Origin: Scybalousia_A sp964542225
Lineage (GTDB): Bacteria; Bacteroidota; Bacteroidia; Bacteroidales; P3
Length of the DNA stretch: 16,449 bases
Assembly (NCBI GenBank): GCA_964542225.1
Contig: CAZITO010000048.1
Location: 1 to 16,449 of the forward strand
Direction of reading: 5' to 3'
Positions 9,178 to 16,449 of this stretch are shown here, piece by piece. Both the position numbers and the translations under genes were made by a program. Numbering within the stretch: position 1 is the stretch's first letter; each line of letters begins with the position of its first letter. Under the pieces are notes generated by a model, which was not told the DNA's origin, made no database searches, and saw nothing but the letters and a program-made list of their open reading frames with translations.

Positions 9178-9199
9178 CAAAAACATAACACTTGGCTTG

Positions 9200-9207
9200 C
9201 AAAAGTA
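9200..9207 (-). promoter_or_regulatory. Predicted -7 box of hutH
   Basis: On the minus strand it reads TACTTTTG, matching TAnnTTTG. A good TTTG at the -33 position is missing, so the promoter may be weak or need an activator. The predicted leader is about 80 nt and includes the stem-loop at 9156-9177. Confidence 0.45.
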
Positions 9208-9332
9208 CAATATTTTGTTGGAATTGTGAAATATTCGGGTTGTTATGAGTTAGAATAATCAGCCCCGTGTTTTGCCGTATAAAATTCTCTGATAATAGTG
9301 TATGGAGGGGGAAAGTTATCAAGAAATTTAAT

Positions 9333-9340
9333 TAACTTTG
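9333..9340 (+). promoter_or_regulatory. Predicted -7 box of dnaE-queG
   Basis: TAACTTTG fits TAnnTTTG perfectly and lies 25 nt before the dnaE ATG, giving a leader of about 20 nt. The -33 region (about 9309-9313) has no TTTG. The same TAACTTTGC string appears in the recG promoter and in the left outward promoter. Confidence 0.55.
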
Positions 9341-9365
9341 CAGTGTAAAAAGAGAAAAAAGAGTT

Positions 9366-12300
9366 ATGACAAGGTTTACACATTTACATCTACATACACG
9401 ATATTCAATATTAGACGGAGCCTGTGAGGTAGGCAAAGTTATAAACAAAACCAAGGAATTAGGTATGGAGGCTTTGGCCATTACCGACCATGGCAATATG
9501 TATGGAGTTTTGGATTTTAGAAATAAATGTGTAGAACATGGAATAAAGCCTATACTCGGTTGTGAAATGTATGTTGCACCCGGTTCTCGCTTTGATAAGA
9601 AACCCACCGCAGCGGGAGGAAAGCAAAGAAATAATCACCTTATCCTGTTGGCTAAGAATTTTGAGGGTTATCAAAACCTTATAAAATTGGATTCGCTTGC
9701 CTATGAAGATAATGCCTTTTATAGACACCCTCGTATAGACAAGGAACTTTTGTTTGAGCATAGCAAGGGGCTTATATGTTCTTCTGCTTGTGTTGCCGGT
9801 GTTATACCACAATTGCTTTTAAACGGCGAGGATGAAAAAGCCGAAAAAATGGCTTTGGAATACAAAGAAGTTTTTGGTGCAGACTACTATATAGAATTGC
9901 AACGTCATGTTAAAAATGAAGAACAAATAAAAGTCAATCCTAAACTTATAGCCCTTGCCAAAAAATTGGATATAAAACTTTTGGCAACCAATGATGTACA
10001 TTTTATAAACCAAGATGATTTTTTTGCACATAGAATATTAATTTGTCTTAATACGGGAAAAAAGTTAGACGAAGATACAAAAATGGCTTATACCGGTGAG
10101 GAATGGTTGAAATCGCCCGAGCAAATGTTAGAACTATTCAACGATGTACCGGAAAGTGTTTCTAATACTCAAGAGGTTGTTGATAAAGTGGAAGTATATG
10201 ATTTGGAACGCAAACCGATTCTACCTGTTTTTGATATACCGGAAAGTTTTGGAAAATTGGACGACTACTATAAAAAATATTCAGAGGAGAAAGTAAAAAA
10301 AGATATAGAGGAAAGCCTTATAAAAAGAGACAAATTGAAAGCCGAATCAACTCAAGAGGAAAAAGAGGCTTTGGTGAATAAGACTTTAAAAGACAAAGGT
10401 GGCTATGATAAACAGGTAAGAACAATTTTTGATTTTGAGTATTTGAAATATCTCACCTATGAAGGAGCAAAGAAAAGATATGGAGAACCTCTAAAAGAAG
10501 AGGTTGTACAACGTATAGACTCGGAGTTGGATACTATAGGTTGGATGGGATTTCCGGGATATTTTCTTATTGTACAGGATTTTATAAATTATTCGAGAAA
10601 CAATCTTGGAGTTGTGATAGGACCGGGTAGAGGTTCTGCGGCGGGAAGCGTGGTTGCTTATTGTTTAGGTATAACTCAAATAGAACCTATGAGATATGAT
10701 TTGTTGTTTGAGCGTTTTTTGAACCCCGACCGTATATCTTTGCCCGATATAGATGTGGACTTTGATGACGAAGGAAGAACAAAAACCCTTCATTATGTAC
10801 AACAAAAATATGGAGCCAGTCATGTTGCTCAAATTACTACTTTTGGTTCTATGGCGGCCAAAAGTGCAATAAAGGATGTTGCAAGAGTTTTGGATTTGCC
10901 TCTGCCGGATAGCAACAGATTGGCGAGTTATGTACCTTCCAAACCCGGAATAACCCTAAAACAAGCAATATACGGAGATGAAAAAAAAGGAATACCTGCA
11001 AGCAAAGAATTGCAAGATGTTATAAATAACGGCTCTGAATTGCAAAAAAATGTTTTGAAATATGCACAAGAATTGGAAGGTTCTTTGCGTAGTACGGGAG
11101 TGCATGCTTGCGGTATTATAATAGGCCCTGATGATATTTCCAACTATGTACCACTAACCAAACCGAAAGATTCTGAAATGATGGCCACACAGTTTGAAGG
11201 CAAACTGATAGAAAGTGTGGGAATGATAAAAATGGACTTCTTGGGACTTGCCAACCTTTCCATAATCAAAGATGCTTGTATAAATATCAAAAAGACACAC
11301 GGAATAGATGTGGATATAGATAATGTAAGTTTGGATGACAAGCAAACTTTGGATTTGTTTGCAAGAGGAGACACAACGGCAACATTCCAATTTGAAAGTG
11401 AGGGAATGAAAGCCCATTTACAAAATCTTAAACCCGACAAGTTTGAAGACCTTATTGCCATGAATGCTCTTTATCGTCCAGGTCCCATGAGTTATATTCC
11501 TTCTTTCATAGATAGAAAACACGGCAGGGAATCCATAGAATACACTTTCCCTCAGATGGGAAAGTATTTGAGCGATACTTATGGCATTACTGTCTATCAA
11601 GAACAAGTCATGTTGCTTTCTCGTTTGTTGGCCAACTTTACTCCGGGTCAAGCCGATACTTTGCGAAAGGCTATGGGTAAAAAAAATCTTACCCTTATGA
11701 ACGAGTTGAAAGAAAAATTTGATATAGGCTGTCAACAAAATGGTTTGGATAAGCAAAAAACCGATAAGATATGGGAAGATTGGGAAAAGTTTGCTTCATA
11801 CGCTTTCAACAAGTCTCACTCTACTTGTTACGCCTTTGTGGCTTTTCAAACAGGATATTTGAAAGCACATTTTCCTGCAGAGTATATGTCGGCGGTACTT
11901 ACTCACAACTTGAAAAACATAAGTAACCTGACTCTTTATATAGCAGATTGTCAAAAGCATGGTATAGATGTTTTGGGGCCTAACATAAATGAGTCGGACG
12001 TAGACTTTATGGTAAATAGCAAAGGGCAAATACTTTTTGGTTTGGCTGCCATAAAAAGTGTAGGGCTTGCGGTTGCACAAGCTGTCATAGAAGAGCGAAA
12101 GAAAAACGGAGAGTACAAGTCCATAGTTGATTTTGTGGAAAGAAATATAGGAGGAGATGTTTCCAAACAATCTATAAATCGTAAAAGTATAGAGTCCTTG
12201 GTAAACAGCGGAGCATTTGATTGCTTCAAAGATACTCACAGGGCGCAATATTTATATGTAGATAAAAACAATGTTTCCTTTATAGAGCAATTGATGAAAT

Positions 12301-13088
12301 ATTGTATAAAACAAAAGGAACATGATTTGGCTTCTCAAACCTCTCTGTTTGGAGGAGATACGCAAGAAGAAGTTTTGGAAATAAGTTTCCCAAAATGTGA
12401 GCCTATGAGTAAGTTGGAAATGCTTAAAAATGAAAAAGAAATGATAGGTTTTTATCTTTCCGGGCATCCTTTAGACATATACGAAAATGAAATCTCTACT
12501 TTTGTCACCAACAGTGTAGTGGAGTTGGAGGATATGGAAACATTGTTTAACAATAAAAACAACCTTTCTTTTGCCGGTGTTATTACAGATGCGAAAGAAG
12601 CAGAAGGAAAAAATGGTAAGAGATACGGCTTTTTTACTTTGGAGGACAAGAGTGGAGCCTATCGTTTTTCTCTTTTTGGACAAGATTACATAAATTACGG
12701 TAAATATTTAAAAACAGGTTTGTTCATATTTGTAAAAGGTATAGTGGGAGAAAGAAGAGGCAAAGAAAATTTTTTGTCAAAAGAATTTCAAATAACCAAA
12801 ATAGAACTTTTGGAAGATATGTTTAATAAGTATGCCAAAAGTTTGAGGCTTAAACTATTATCGGACAATATAAGTGAATCTTTTATAAAGAGTATAACTC
12901 TTTCTGCAAAGAAAAACTCAGGTACTTCTTTTATAGAATTTTCTATACACGATACTCAGAACAATGTAGACACAACACTTATTGCCCGTAAATATAAAGT
13001 AGCAATCGCTCCATTTTTGCAAGAGATAAAACCCATGTTAAATACCGGTACTATAAACAAATTTTCCGTGGAAGTAACAGGACTGTAA
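9366..13088 (+). CDS. dnaE: DNA polymerase III subunit alpha
   Basis: Encodes 1240 residues, somewhat longer than the E. coli protein (1160). It is the replicative C-family polymerase. Order of domains: PHP domain (about 1-285), palm with GPGRGSAAGS and PDIDVDF (catalytic Asp461, Asp463) and KMDFLG (Asp624), fingers with YRPGPM near 704, a helix-hairpin-helix region near 890-925, a clamp-binding motif QTSLF at 991-995, and an OB-fold near 1067-1145 followed by a ~95-residue tail. The PHP metal ligands look intact (His8, His10, Asp17, His42, Glu67, NDVHF), unlike in E. coli, so it may have proofreading activity. A charged helical insertion (about 290-358) lies between PHP and palm. The start places HLHLHTRYS at the expected distance. 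It is followed after 4 nt by queG, so the two are probably cotranscribed. Confidence 0.97.
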   Translation: MTRFTHLHLHTRYSILDGACEVGKVINKTKELGMEALAITDHGNMYGVLDFRNKCVEHGIKPILGCEMYVAPGSRFDKKPTAAGGKQRNNHLILLAKNFEGYQNLIKLDSLAYEDNAFYRHPRIDKELLFEHSKGLICSSACVAGVIPQLLLNGEDEKAEKMALEYKEVFGADYYIELQRHVKNEEQIKVNPKLIALAKKLDIKLLATNDVHFINQDDFFAHRILICLNTGKKLDEDTKMAYTGEEWLKSPEQMLELFNDVPESVSNTQEVVDKVEVYDLERKPILPVFDIPESFGKLDDYYKKYSEEKVKKDIEESLIKRDKLKAESTQEEKEALVNKTLKDKGGYDKQVRTIFDFEYLKYLTYEGAKKRYGEPLKEEVVQRIDSELDTIGWMGFPGYFLIVQDFINYSRNNLGVVIGPGRGSAAGSVVAYCLGITQIEPMRYDLLFERFLNPDRISLPDIDVDFDDEGRTKTLHYVQQKYGASHVAQITTFGSMAAKSAIKDVARVLDLPLPDSNRLASYVPSKPGITLKQAIYGDEKKGIPASKELQDVINNGSELQKNVLKYAQELEGSLRSTGVHACGIIIGPDDISNYVPLTKPKDSEMMATQFEGKLIESVGMIKMDFLGLANLSIIKDACINIKKTHGIDVDIDNVSLDDKQTLDLFARGDTTATFQFESEGMKAHLQNLKPDKFEDLIAMNALYRPGPMSYIPSFIDRKHGRESIEYTFPQMGKYLSDTYGITVYQEQVMLLSRLLANFTPGQADTLRKAMGKKNLTLMNELKEKFDIGCQQNGLDKQKTDKIWEDWEKFASYAFNKSHSTCYAFVAFQTGYLKAHFPAEYMSAVLTHNLKNISNLTLYIADCQKHGIDVLGPNINESDVDFMVNSKGQILFGLAAIKSVGLAVAQAVIEERKKNGEYKSIVDFVERNIGGDVSKQSINRKSIESLVNSGAFDCFKDTHRAQYLYVDKNNVSFIEQLMKYCIKQKEHDLASQTSLFGGDTQEEVLEISFPKCEPMSKLEMLKNEKEMIGFYLSGHPLDIYENEISTFVTNSVVELEDMETLFNNKNNLSFAGVITDAKEAEGKNGKRYGFFTLEDKSGAYRFSLFGQDYINYGKYLKTGLFIFVKGIVGERRGKENFLSKEFQITKIELLEDMFNKYAKSLRLKLLSDNISESFIKSITLSAKKNSGTSFIEFSIHDTQNNVDTTLIARKYKVAIAPFLQEIKPMLNTGTINKFSVEVTGL

Positions 13089-13092
13089 GACA

Positions 13093-14019
13093 ATGTGTTA
13101 TATTCCTTTTTCTCTCATACAGCAATTGGGCAAAGAGGAAGGTTTTTGCCAAATGGGAGCCATAGCAGTATCAACAATAAAAGAGAATTTTTTTGATACT
13201 TGGTTGCAAGAGGGTAGGCATGCTTCAATGTCTTATATGGAGTCTTATAAAGACAAAAGGCAAAATCCCGCAATGCTTGTAGAAGAGGCTAAAAGTATGA
13301 TTTGTTTCCTTTACTCCTACAATGATGACAGGGCAGACGAAAATAGTACTTTGAAGATAGCCCACTATGCGCAACGCAAAGATTATCATTATGTTCTTAA
13401 AGAAAAACTTCGTAACATAATAACAAAACTGCAAGAAAAATATAAAGATTTTTCAGCAAAGGCTTTTGTTGATACTGCACCCATATTGGAAAGGTATTGG
13501 GCAAAAAAATGCGGTCTCGGTTGGATAGGCAAGTCCTCTCTTCTTATAAATCAACAATATGGTTCCAAAATATTTTTGGGAGAAATTATTTGTAATTATA
13601 CTACTGATTACAACGAAACAGAAGCAAAAAATATGTGTGCTTCTTGCTCCCGTTGCCTTAATTCTTGTCCAAATAAGGCCATAGGAGAAAACAATTTTTT
13701 TGATGCAACAAAATGTGTATCATATCAAACCATAGAAAATAAAGATAAAATTCCTAATGATTTTAAGACTATGGGCTATATCTATGGTTGTGATATTTGT
13801 TTGGAAATTTGTCCTTGGAATAAAAAGGCTCTTAAAGTTCCAAATCAAGATATTGAAACCAAACAACTTATAAAAATAATTTTAGAAAAAATATCGCAAG
13901 CAACATTGGAGAAAAAAGATTTTAAACATCTTGCCAAACTTTCTCCTATAAATAGAATAAAGTACGAAAAATTTTTGGACAATATTTCTCACAACCAAAA
14001 CAATATGTCACAACAATAA
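13093..14019 (+). CDS. queG: Epoxyqueuosine reductase
   Basis: Encodes 308 residues, within the range of short QueG proteins. It reduces epoxyqueuosine to queuosine at the tRNA wobble position 34, using cobalamin and two [4Fe-4S] clusters in the cytoplasm. Visible marks: FVDTAPILER with the likely catalytic Asp127, GLGWIGKSS, the ferredoxin-like CASCSRCLNSCP (Cys182, 185, 188, 192), Cys208 in KCVSY, and CDICLEICPWN (Cys233, 236, 240). That gives all eight cluster ligands. No HEAT-repeat extension is present. The ATG follows the dnaE stop by 4 nt with no promoter between, so expression probably depends on dnaE transcription. No other queuosine gene is in the window. The N-terminus (LIQQLGKEEGF) aligns with the usual QueG start, which supports the chosen ATG. 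Confidence 0.94.
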   Translation: MCYIPFSLIQQLGKEEGFCQMGAIAVSTIKENFFDTWLQEGRHASMSYMESYKDKRQNPAMLVEEAKSMICFLYSYNDDRADENSTLKIAHYAQRKDYHYVLKEKLRNIITKLQEKYKDFSAKAFVDTAPILERYWAKKCGLGWIGKSSLLINQQYGSKIFLGEIICNYTTDYNETEAKNMCASCSRCLNSCPNKAIGENNFFDATKCVSYQTIENKDKIPNDFKTMGYIYGCDICLEICPWNKKALKVPNQDIETKQLIKIILEKISQATLEKKDFKHLAKLSPINRIKYEKFLDNISHNQNNMSQQ

Positions 14020-14037
14020 CAAAAAAACTACAATGTT

Positions 14038-16146
14038 TTATGATATTTGGGAAAAGTCTGTTATAGGGTGCGTTGTTTCCAAATATTTTCTTAATAATTC
14101 GTTGTCTTTATGGGTAAAAGTCGGGTCTTTTTCAAATATCAGGTTGGCAAAGTCACGGCTACGTTTTACTATGGGTTCATCCTTTATTATATCGGCAATT
14201 TTTAATTCCAAAACACCGCTTTGTTCGGTACCTGCAATATTTCCGGGTCCTCTCATTTTCAAGTCCTCTGTAGCCAAAACAAATCCGTCGTTGGTTTGAC
14301 ACATTATTTCTATTTTATGTCGGGCTTCTTTGGAAAGTTGGTCTTTACTTCTTAAAATACAATAACTCTGTTGGGCACCTCTGCCTACTCTACCTCTTAA
14401 CTGATGCAATTGGCTGAGTCCAAAACGTTCGCTATTTTCTATTATCATAACCGTAGCATTGCTTACATCAACTCCAACCTCTATAACCGTAGTAGCCACC
14501 ATTATTTGAGTCTCTCCTTTGGCAAATCGTTGCATTTCATAGTCTTTATCTACCTCTTTCATTTGTCCGTGCACAATGCTTATTTGATATTTGGGCTTAG
14601 GAAACTCTCTTTCCATACTGTTGTAGCCGTCCATCAAATCTTTCAAATCCAATTTATCATTTTCATTTATCAAAGGATAAACAACATATATCTGTCTGCC
14701 TTCGTCTATTTGTTTGTGCATGAAAGCAAACATTTTAAGTATATCCCTGTCAAAAAGATGTATTGTTTTGATAGGTTTTCTGCCGGGAGGCAATTCGTCT
14801 ATTATTGAGTAGTCCAAATCACCGTAAGCCGTCATTGCCAAAGTTCGCGGTATGGGTGTGGCTGTCATAACCAAAATATGAGGAGGTTTTACTTTGTTCT
14901 TTTTCCACATACGACTCCTTTGTTCTACGCCAAATCTATGCTGTTCGTCAATAACAACAAAGCCCAAATTTTTAAAAATTACACTATCCTCCAAAATAGC
15001 ATGGGTGCCTACAAGAATATTTATCGCTCCTTCCTCTAAGTTGGAGAGAATATTTTTTCTGGCTTTTCCTTTTACACTACCTTGTAGAAGAGCAACATTG
15101 ATATTCATCCCATGCAAAAACTTATTAATACTGTTATAGTGTTGCATGGCAAGTATTTCGGTAGGTGCCAAAATGGTAGCCTGAAAATCATTATCCAAAG
15201 CAATAAGCATGCACATAAGAGCAACCAAAGTTTTACCCGAGCCTACATCTCCTTGTAAAAGCCTATTCATTTGGTGGCCGTCTCTCATATCGTTGCGAAT
15301 TTCTTTGATAACTCTTTTTTGTGCGTTAGTCAGTTCAAAAGGCAAGTTATGATTATAGAAATTATTAAAATTCTGTCCGACTTTTTGAAAAACAAAACCA
15401 TTGTTTTTGCTTAATCTCCTTCCTTTCTCATACAAATGACCTATTTGCAAAAGAAACAGTTCTTCAAATTTCAACCTATATCTTGCTTTGGTAAGCGCAT
15501 CCGTGGAAGATGGAAAATGAATCTCCATGAGGGCTTGCTCTAATGTTATGAGTTTGTTGAGTTTTATTACATATTCAGGTAAAGTTTCATTTATTTTGCC
15601 TGATAATTCTGTTAAAAGATTCTTTATTAACTTACTGAGAGCCTTAGATGTAAGAAAATTCTTTTTCATTTTTTCTGAAGTATGATACATTGGAGAAAAC
15701 TTTTCTTTTATAGCCTCCTGCTCATAAATATAAGCGTCTTCTATTTCGGGATGAATAAATGAGTATGTGTTTTGAAATAGAGTCGGTTTGCCAAAAACTA
15801 CATACTGCTTACCTCCTTGTATTTTTTTATCTATCCAATTCAAGCCCTTAAAAAATACTATTTCCACTCTGCCGGTAGTATCCTCCAAAACATAAACCAA
15901 TCTTTGATTTTTTTGACTGCCCAATAGTTTTTTTTCCCTGATAACACCTTTTATTTGTATATATACGTCTTCGGAAGATATTTGATTTATGAGCAAATAT
16001 TGACTTTTGTCCACGTATCTGAAAGGAAAATAATACAACAAATCGTGCCAAGTGCATAGCCCCAACTCTTTTTTTAGAAGGGTTGCCCTTTTTTCTCCCA
16101 TGCCTTTCAAATATGTCAAATCATAAACTAAAAGATTCTCTTCCAT
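14038..16146 (-). CDS. recG: ATP-dependent DNA helicase RecG
   Basis: Encodes 702 residues, the normal length. RecG remodels stalled replication forks and branch-migrates Holliday junctions. Order: N-terminal helical segment with YLKGMGEKRA, an OB-fold wedge domain (about 60-150), helicase domain 1 with Walker A GDVGSGKT (299-306), DEQHRFG (Asp400) and MTATPIPRTLAMT, helicase domain 2 with VATTVIEVGVDV and QLRGRVGRG (near 580-590), and the C-terminal DGFVLATEDLKMRGPGNIAGTEQSG region typical of RecG. All motifs are intact. The start codon lies about 19 nt after the predicted transcription start. It converges on queG with 18 nt between the coding regions and no terminator between them. Confidence 0.97.
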   Translation of the reverse strand: MEENLLVYDLTYLKGMGEKRATLLKKELGLCTWHDLLYYFPFRYVDKSQYLLINQISSEDVYIQIKGVIREKKLLGSQKNQRLVYVLEDTTGRVEIVFFKGLNWIDKKIQGGKQYVVFGKPTLFQNTYSFIHPEIEDAYIYEQEAIKEKFSPMYHTSEKMKKNFLTSKALSKLIKNLLTELSGKINETLPEYVIKLNKLITLEQALMEIHFPSSTDALTKARYRLKFEELFLLQIGHLYEKGRRLSKNNGFVFQKVGQNFNNFYNHNLPFELTNAQKRVIKEIRNDMRDGHQMNRLLQGDVGSGKTLVALMCMLIALDNDFQATILAPTEILAMQHYNSINKFLHGMNINVALLQGSVKGKARKNILSNLEEGAINILVGTHAILEDSVIFKNLGFVVIDEQHRFGVEQRSRMWKKNKVKPPHILVMTATPIPRTLAMTAYGDLDYSIIDELPPGRKPIKTIHLFDRDILKMFAFMHKQIDEGRQIYVVYPLINENDKLDLKDLMDGYNSMEREFPKPKYQISIVHGQMKEVDKDYEMQRFAKGETQIMVATTVIEVGVDVSNATVMIIENSERFGLSQLHQLRGRVGRGAQQSYCILRSKDQLSKEARHKIEIMCQTNDGFVLATEDLKMRGPGNIAGTEQSGVLELKIADIIKDEPIVKRSRDFANLIFEKDPTFTHKDNELLRKYLETTHPITDFSQIS

Positions 16147-16171
16147 TCTATACTCATATAAAAATATGTTG

Positions 16172-16204
16172 CAAAGTTAGTTAAAATTTTTAACAACCCA
16201 CAAA
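16172..16204 (-). promoter_or_regulatory. Promoter of recG
   Basis: On the minus strand TTTG (complement of 16201-16204) is followed by 21 nt and TAACTTTG (complement of 16172-16179), a full match to the Bacteroidota consensus. Transcription would begin near 16165, about 19 nt before the start codon. Confidence 0.7.
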
Positions 16205-16215
16205 CACATCAGACG

Positions 16216-16240
16216 CAGGGTGTTTTATGTGTGCAAAACC
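16216..16240 (+). repeat. Dispersed copy of the intergenic repeat
   Basis: Matches 7471-7495 at 21 of 25 positions by hand alignment, sharing CAGGGTGTTTTAT and GCAAA followed by CC. It lies just upstream of the recG promoter, in the opposite context from the first cluster (upstream rather than downstream of a gene). Confidence 0.55.
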
Positions 16241-16376
16241 ATATTCGTAGGAGTGATTTCTAACTTTTTTATTTCTTATATTACATATCTTTAATTATAC
16301 CATTGTTGACTCATACAAAATAAATAATCACTTATTTATGGTCGCAGATTTAGTCTAAAATATACCTGAATTTTGG

Positions 16377-16449
16377 AAAATCCGTTTACTGAAAATCAAT
16401 AAGTTACAAAATAAATTTTTGCACGCGTTTGGTCAGGTCATAGAATCTT
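16377..16449 (-). repeat. Right arm of 73-nt inverted repeat, with -33 box of an outward promoter
   Basis: Reverse complement of 48-120 with 4 mismatches. It contains TTTG at 16428-16431 on the plus strand, in the same position as the -33 box of the left outward promoter. If the symmetry holds, a TAnnTTTG box would start about 16452, just outside the window, driving a unit to the right. Confidence 0.8.

Larger units (their letters stand above)
16147..16449. other. Non-coding region right of recG
   Basis: Contains the recG promoter (16172-16204), a copy of the intergenic GCAAA repeat (16216-16240), about 130 nt of A/T-rich sequence with nothing recognised, and the right arm of the end repeat (16377-16449). 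No gene, tRNA or rRNA is visible. Confidence 0.65.

Noticed and set aside
1..16449. Window as a transposon or integrated element bounded by terminal inverted repeats
   Set aside because: There is no transposase, integrase or target duplication, and the content is housekeeping (dnaE, queG, recG). The repeats overlap outward promoters, which explains their conservation better.
1..16449. Circular molecule closed by end overlap
   Set aside because: The ends share an inverted, not a direct, repeat, so they do not support circularisation.

Overview
The window is a low-GC stretch of a Bacteroidota chromosome, most likely Bacteroidales or a relative. Three signs support this: Bacteroidota-type promoters (TTTG, about 20 nt, TAnnTTTG), A-rich leaders without Shine-Dalgarno sequences, and a giant secreted protein ending in a type IX secretion system (T9SS) sorting domain. 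No phage, IS, CRISPR, tRNA or rRNA gene is visible inside it.

Layout. Positions 1-442 are non-coding. They hold one copy of a 73-nt inverted repeat (48-120), an outward-facing promoter and the promoter of the first gene. Positions 443-7435 (+) encode a 2330-residue modular adhesin-like protein: signal peptide, N-terminal beta domain, seven alternating FN3 / beta-sandwich modules bordered by cysteines, one more FN3-like domain, three short repeats and a T9SS C-terminal domain. Positions 7436-7609 hold hairpins, a small family of GGCAAAGCC repeats and a strong terminator shared with the convergent histidine ammonia-lyase gene hutH (7610-9112, -). A 253-bp divergent promoter region separates hutH from dnaE (9366-13088, +; replicative DNA polymerase III alpha). 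dnaE is followed after 4 nt by queG (13093-14019, +; epoxyqueuosine reductase). The helicase gene recG (14038-16146, -) converges on queG with only 17-18 nt between stop codons. Positions 16147-16449 hold the recG promoter, another copy of the intergenic repeat and the second arm of the 73-nt inverted repeat.

The core genes (dnaE, queG, recG) are housekeeping: replication, tRNA queuosine modification and recombination/fork rescue. hutH starts histidine catabolism but stands without other hut genes here. The adhesin is the accessory part. The most interesting non-coding observation is that the two window ends carry near-identical, outward-facing upstream regions of a strong promoter. This suggests the 16-kb segment lies between two copies of a multicopy transcription unit (rRNA operons are one possibility) rather than being a mobile element. 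I found no convincing undescribed defence or mobile system.
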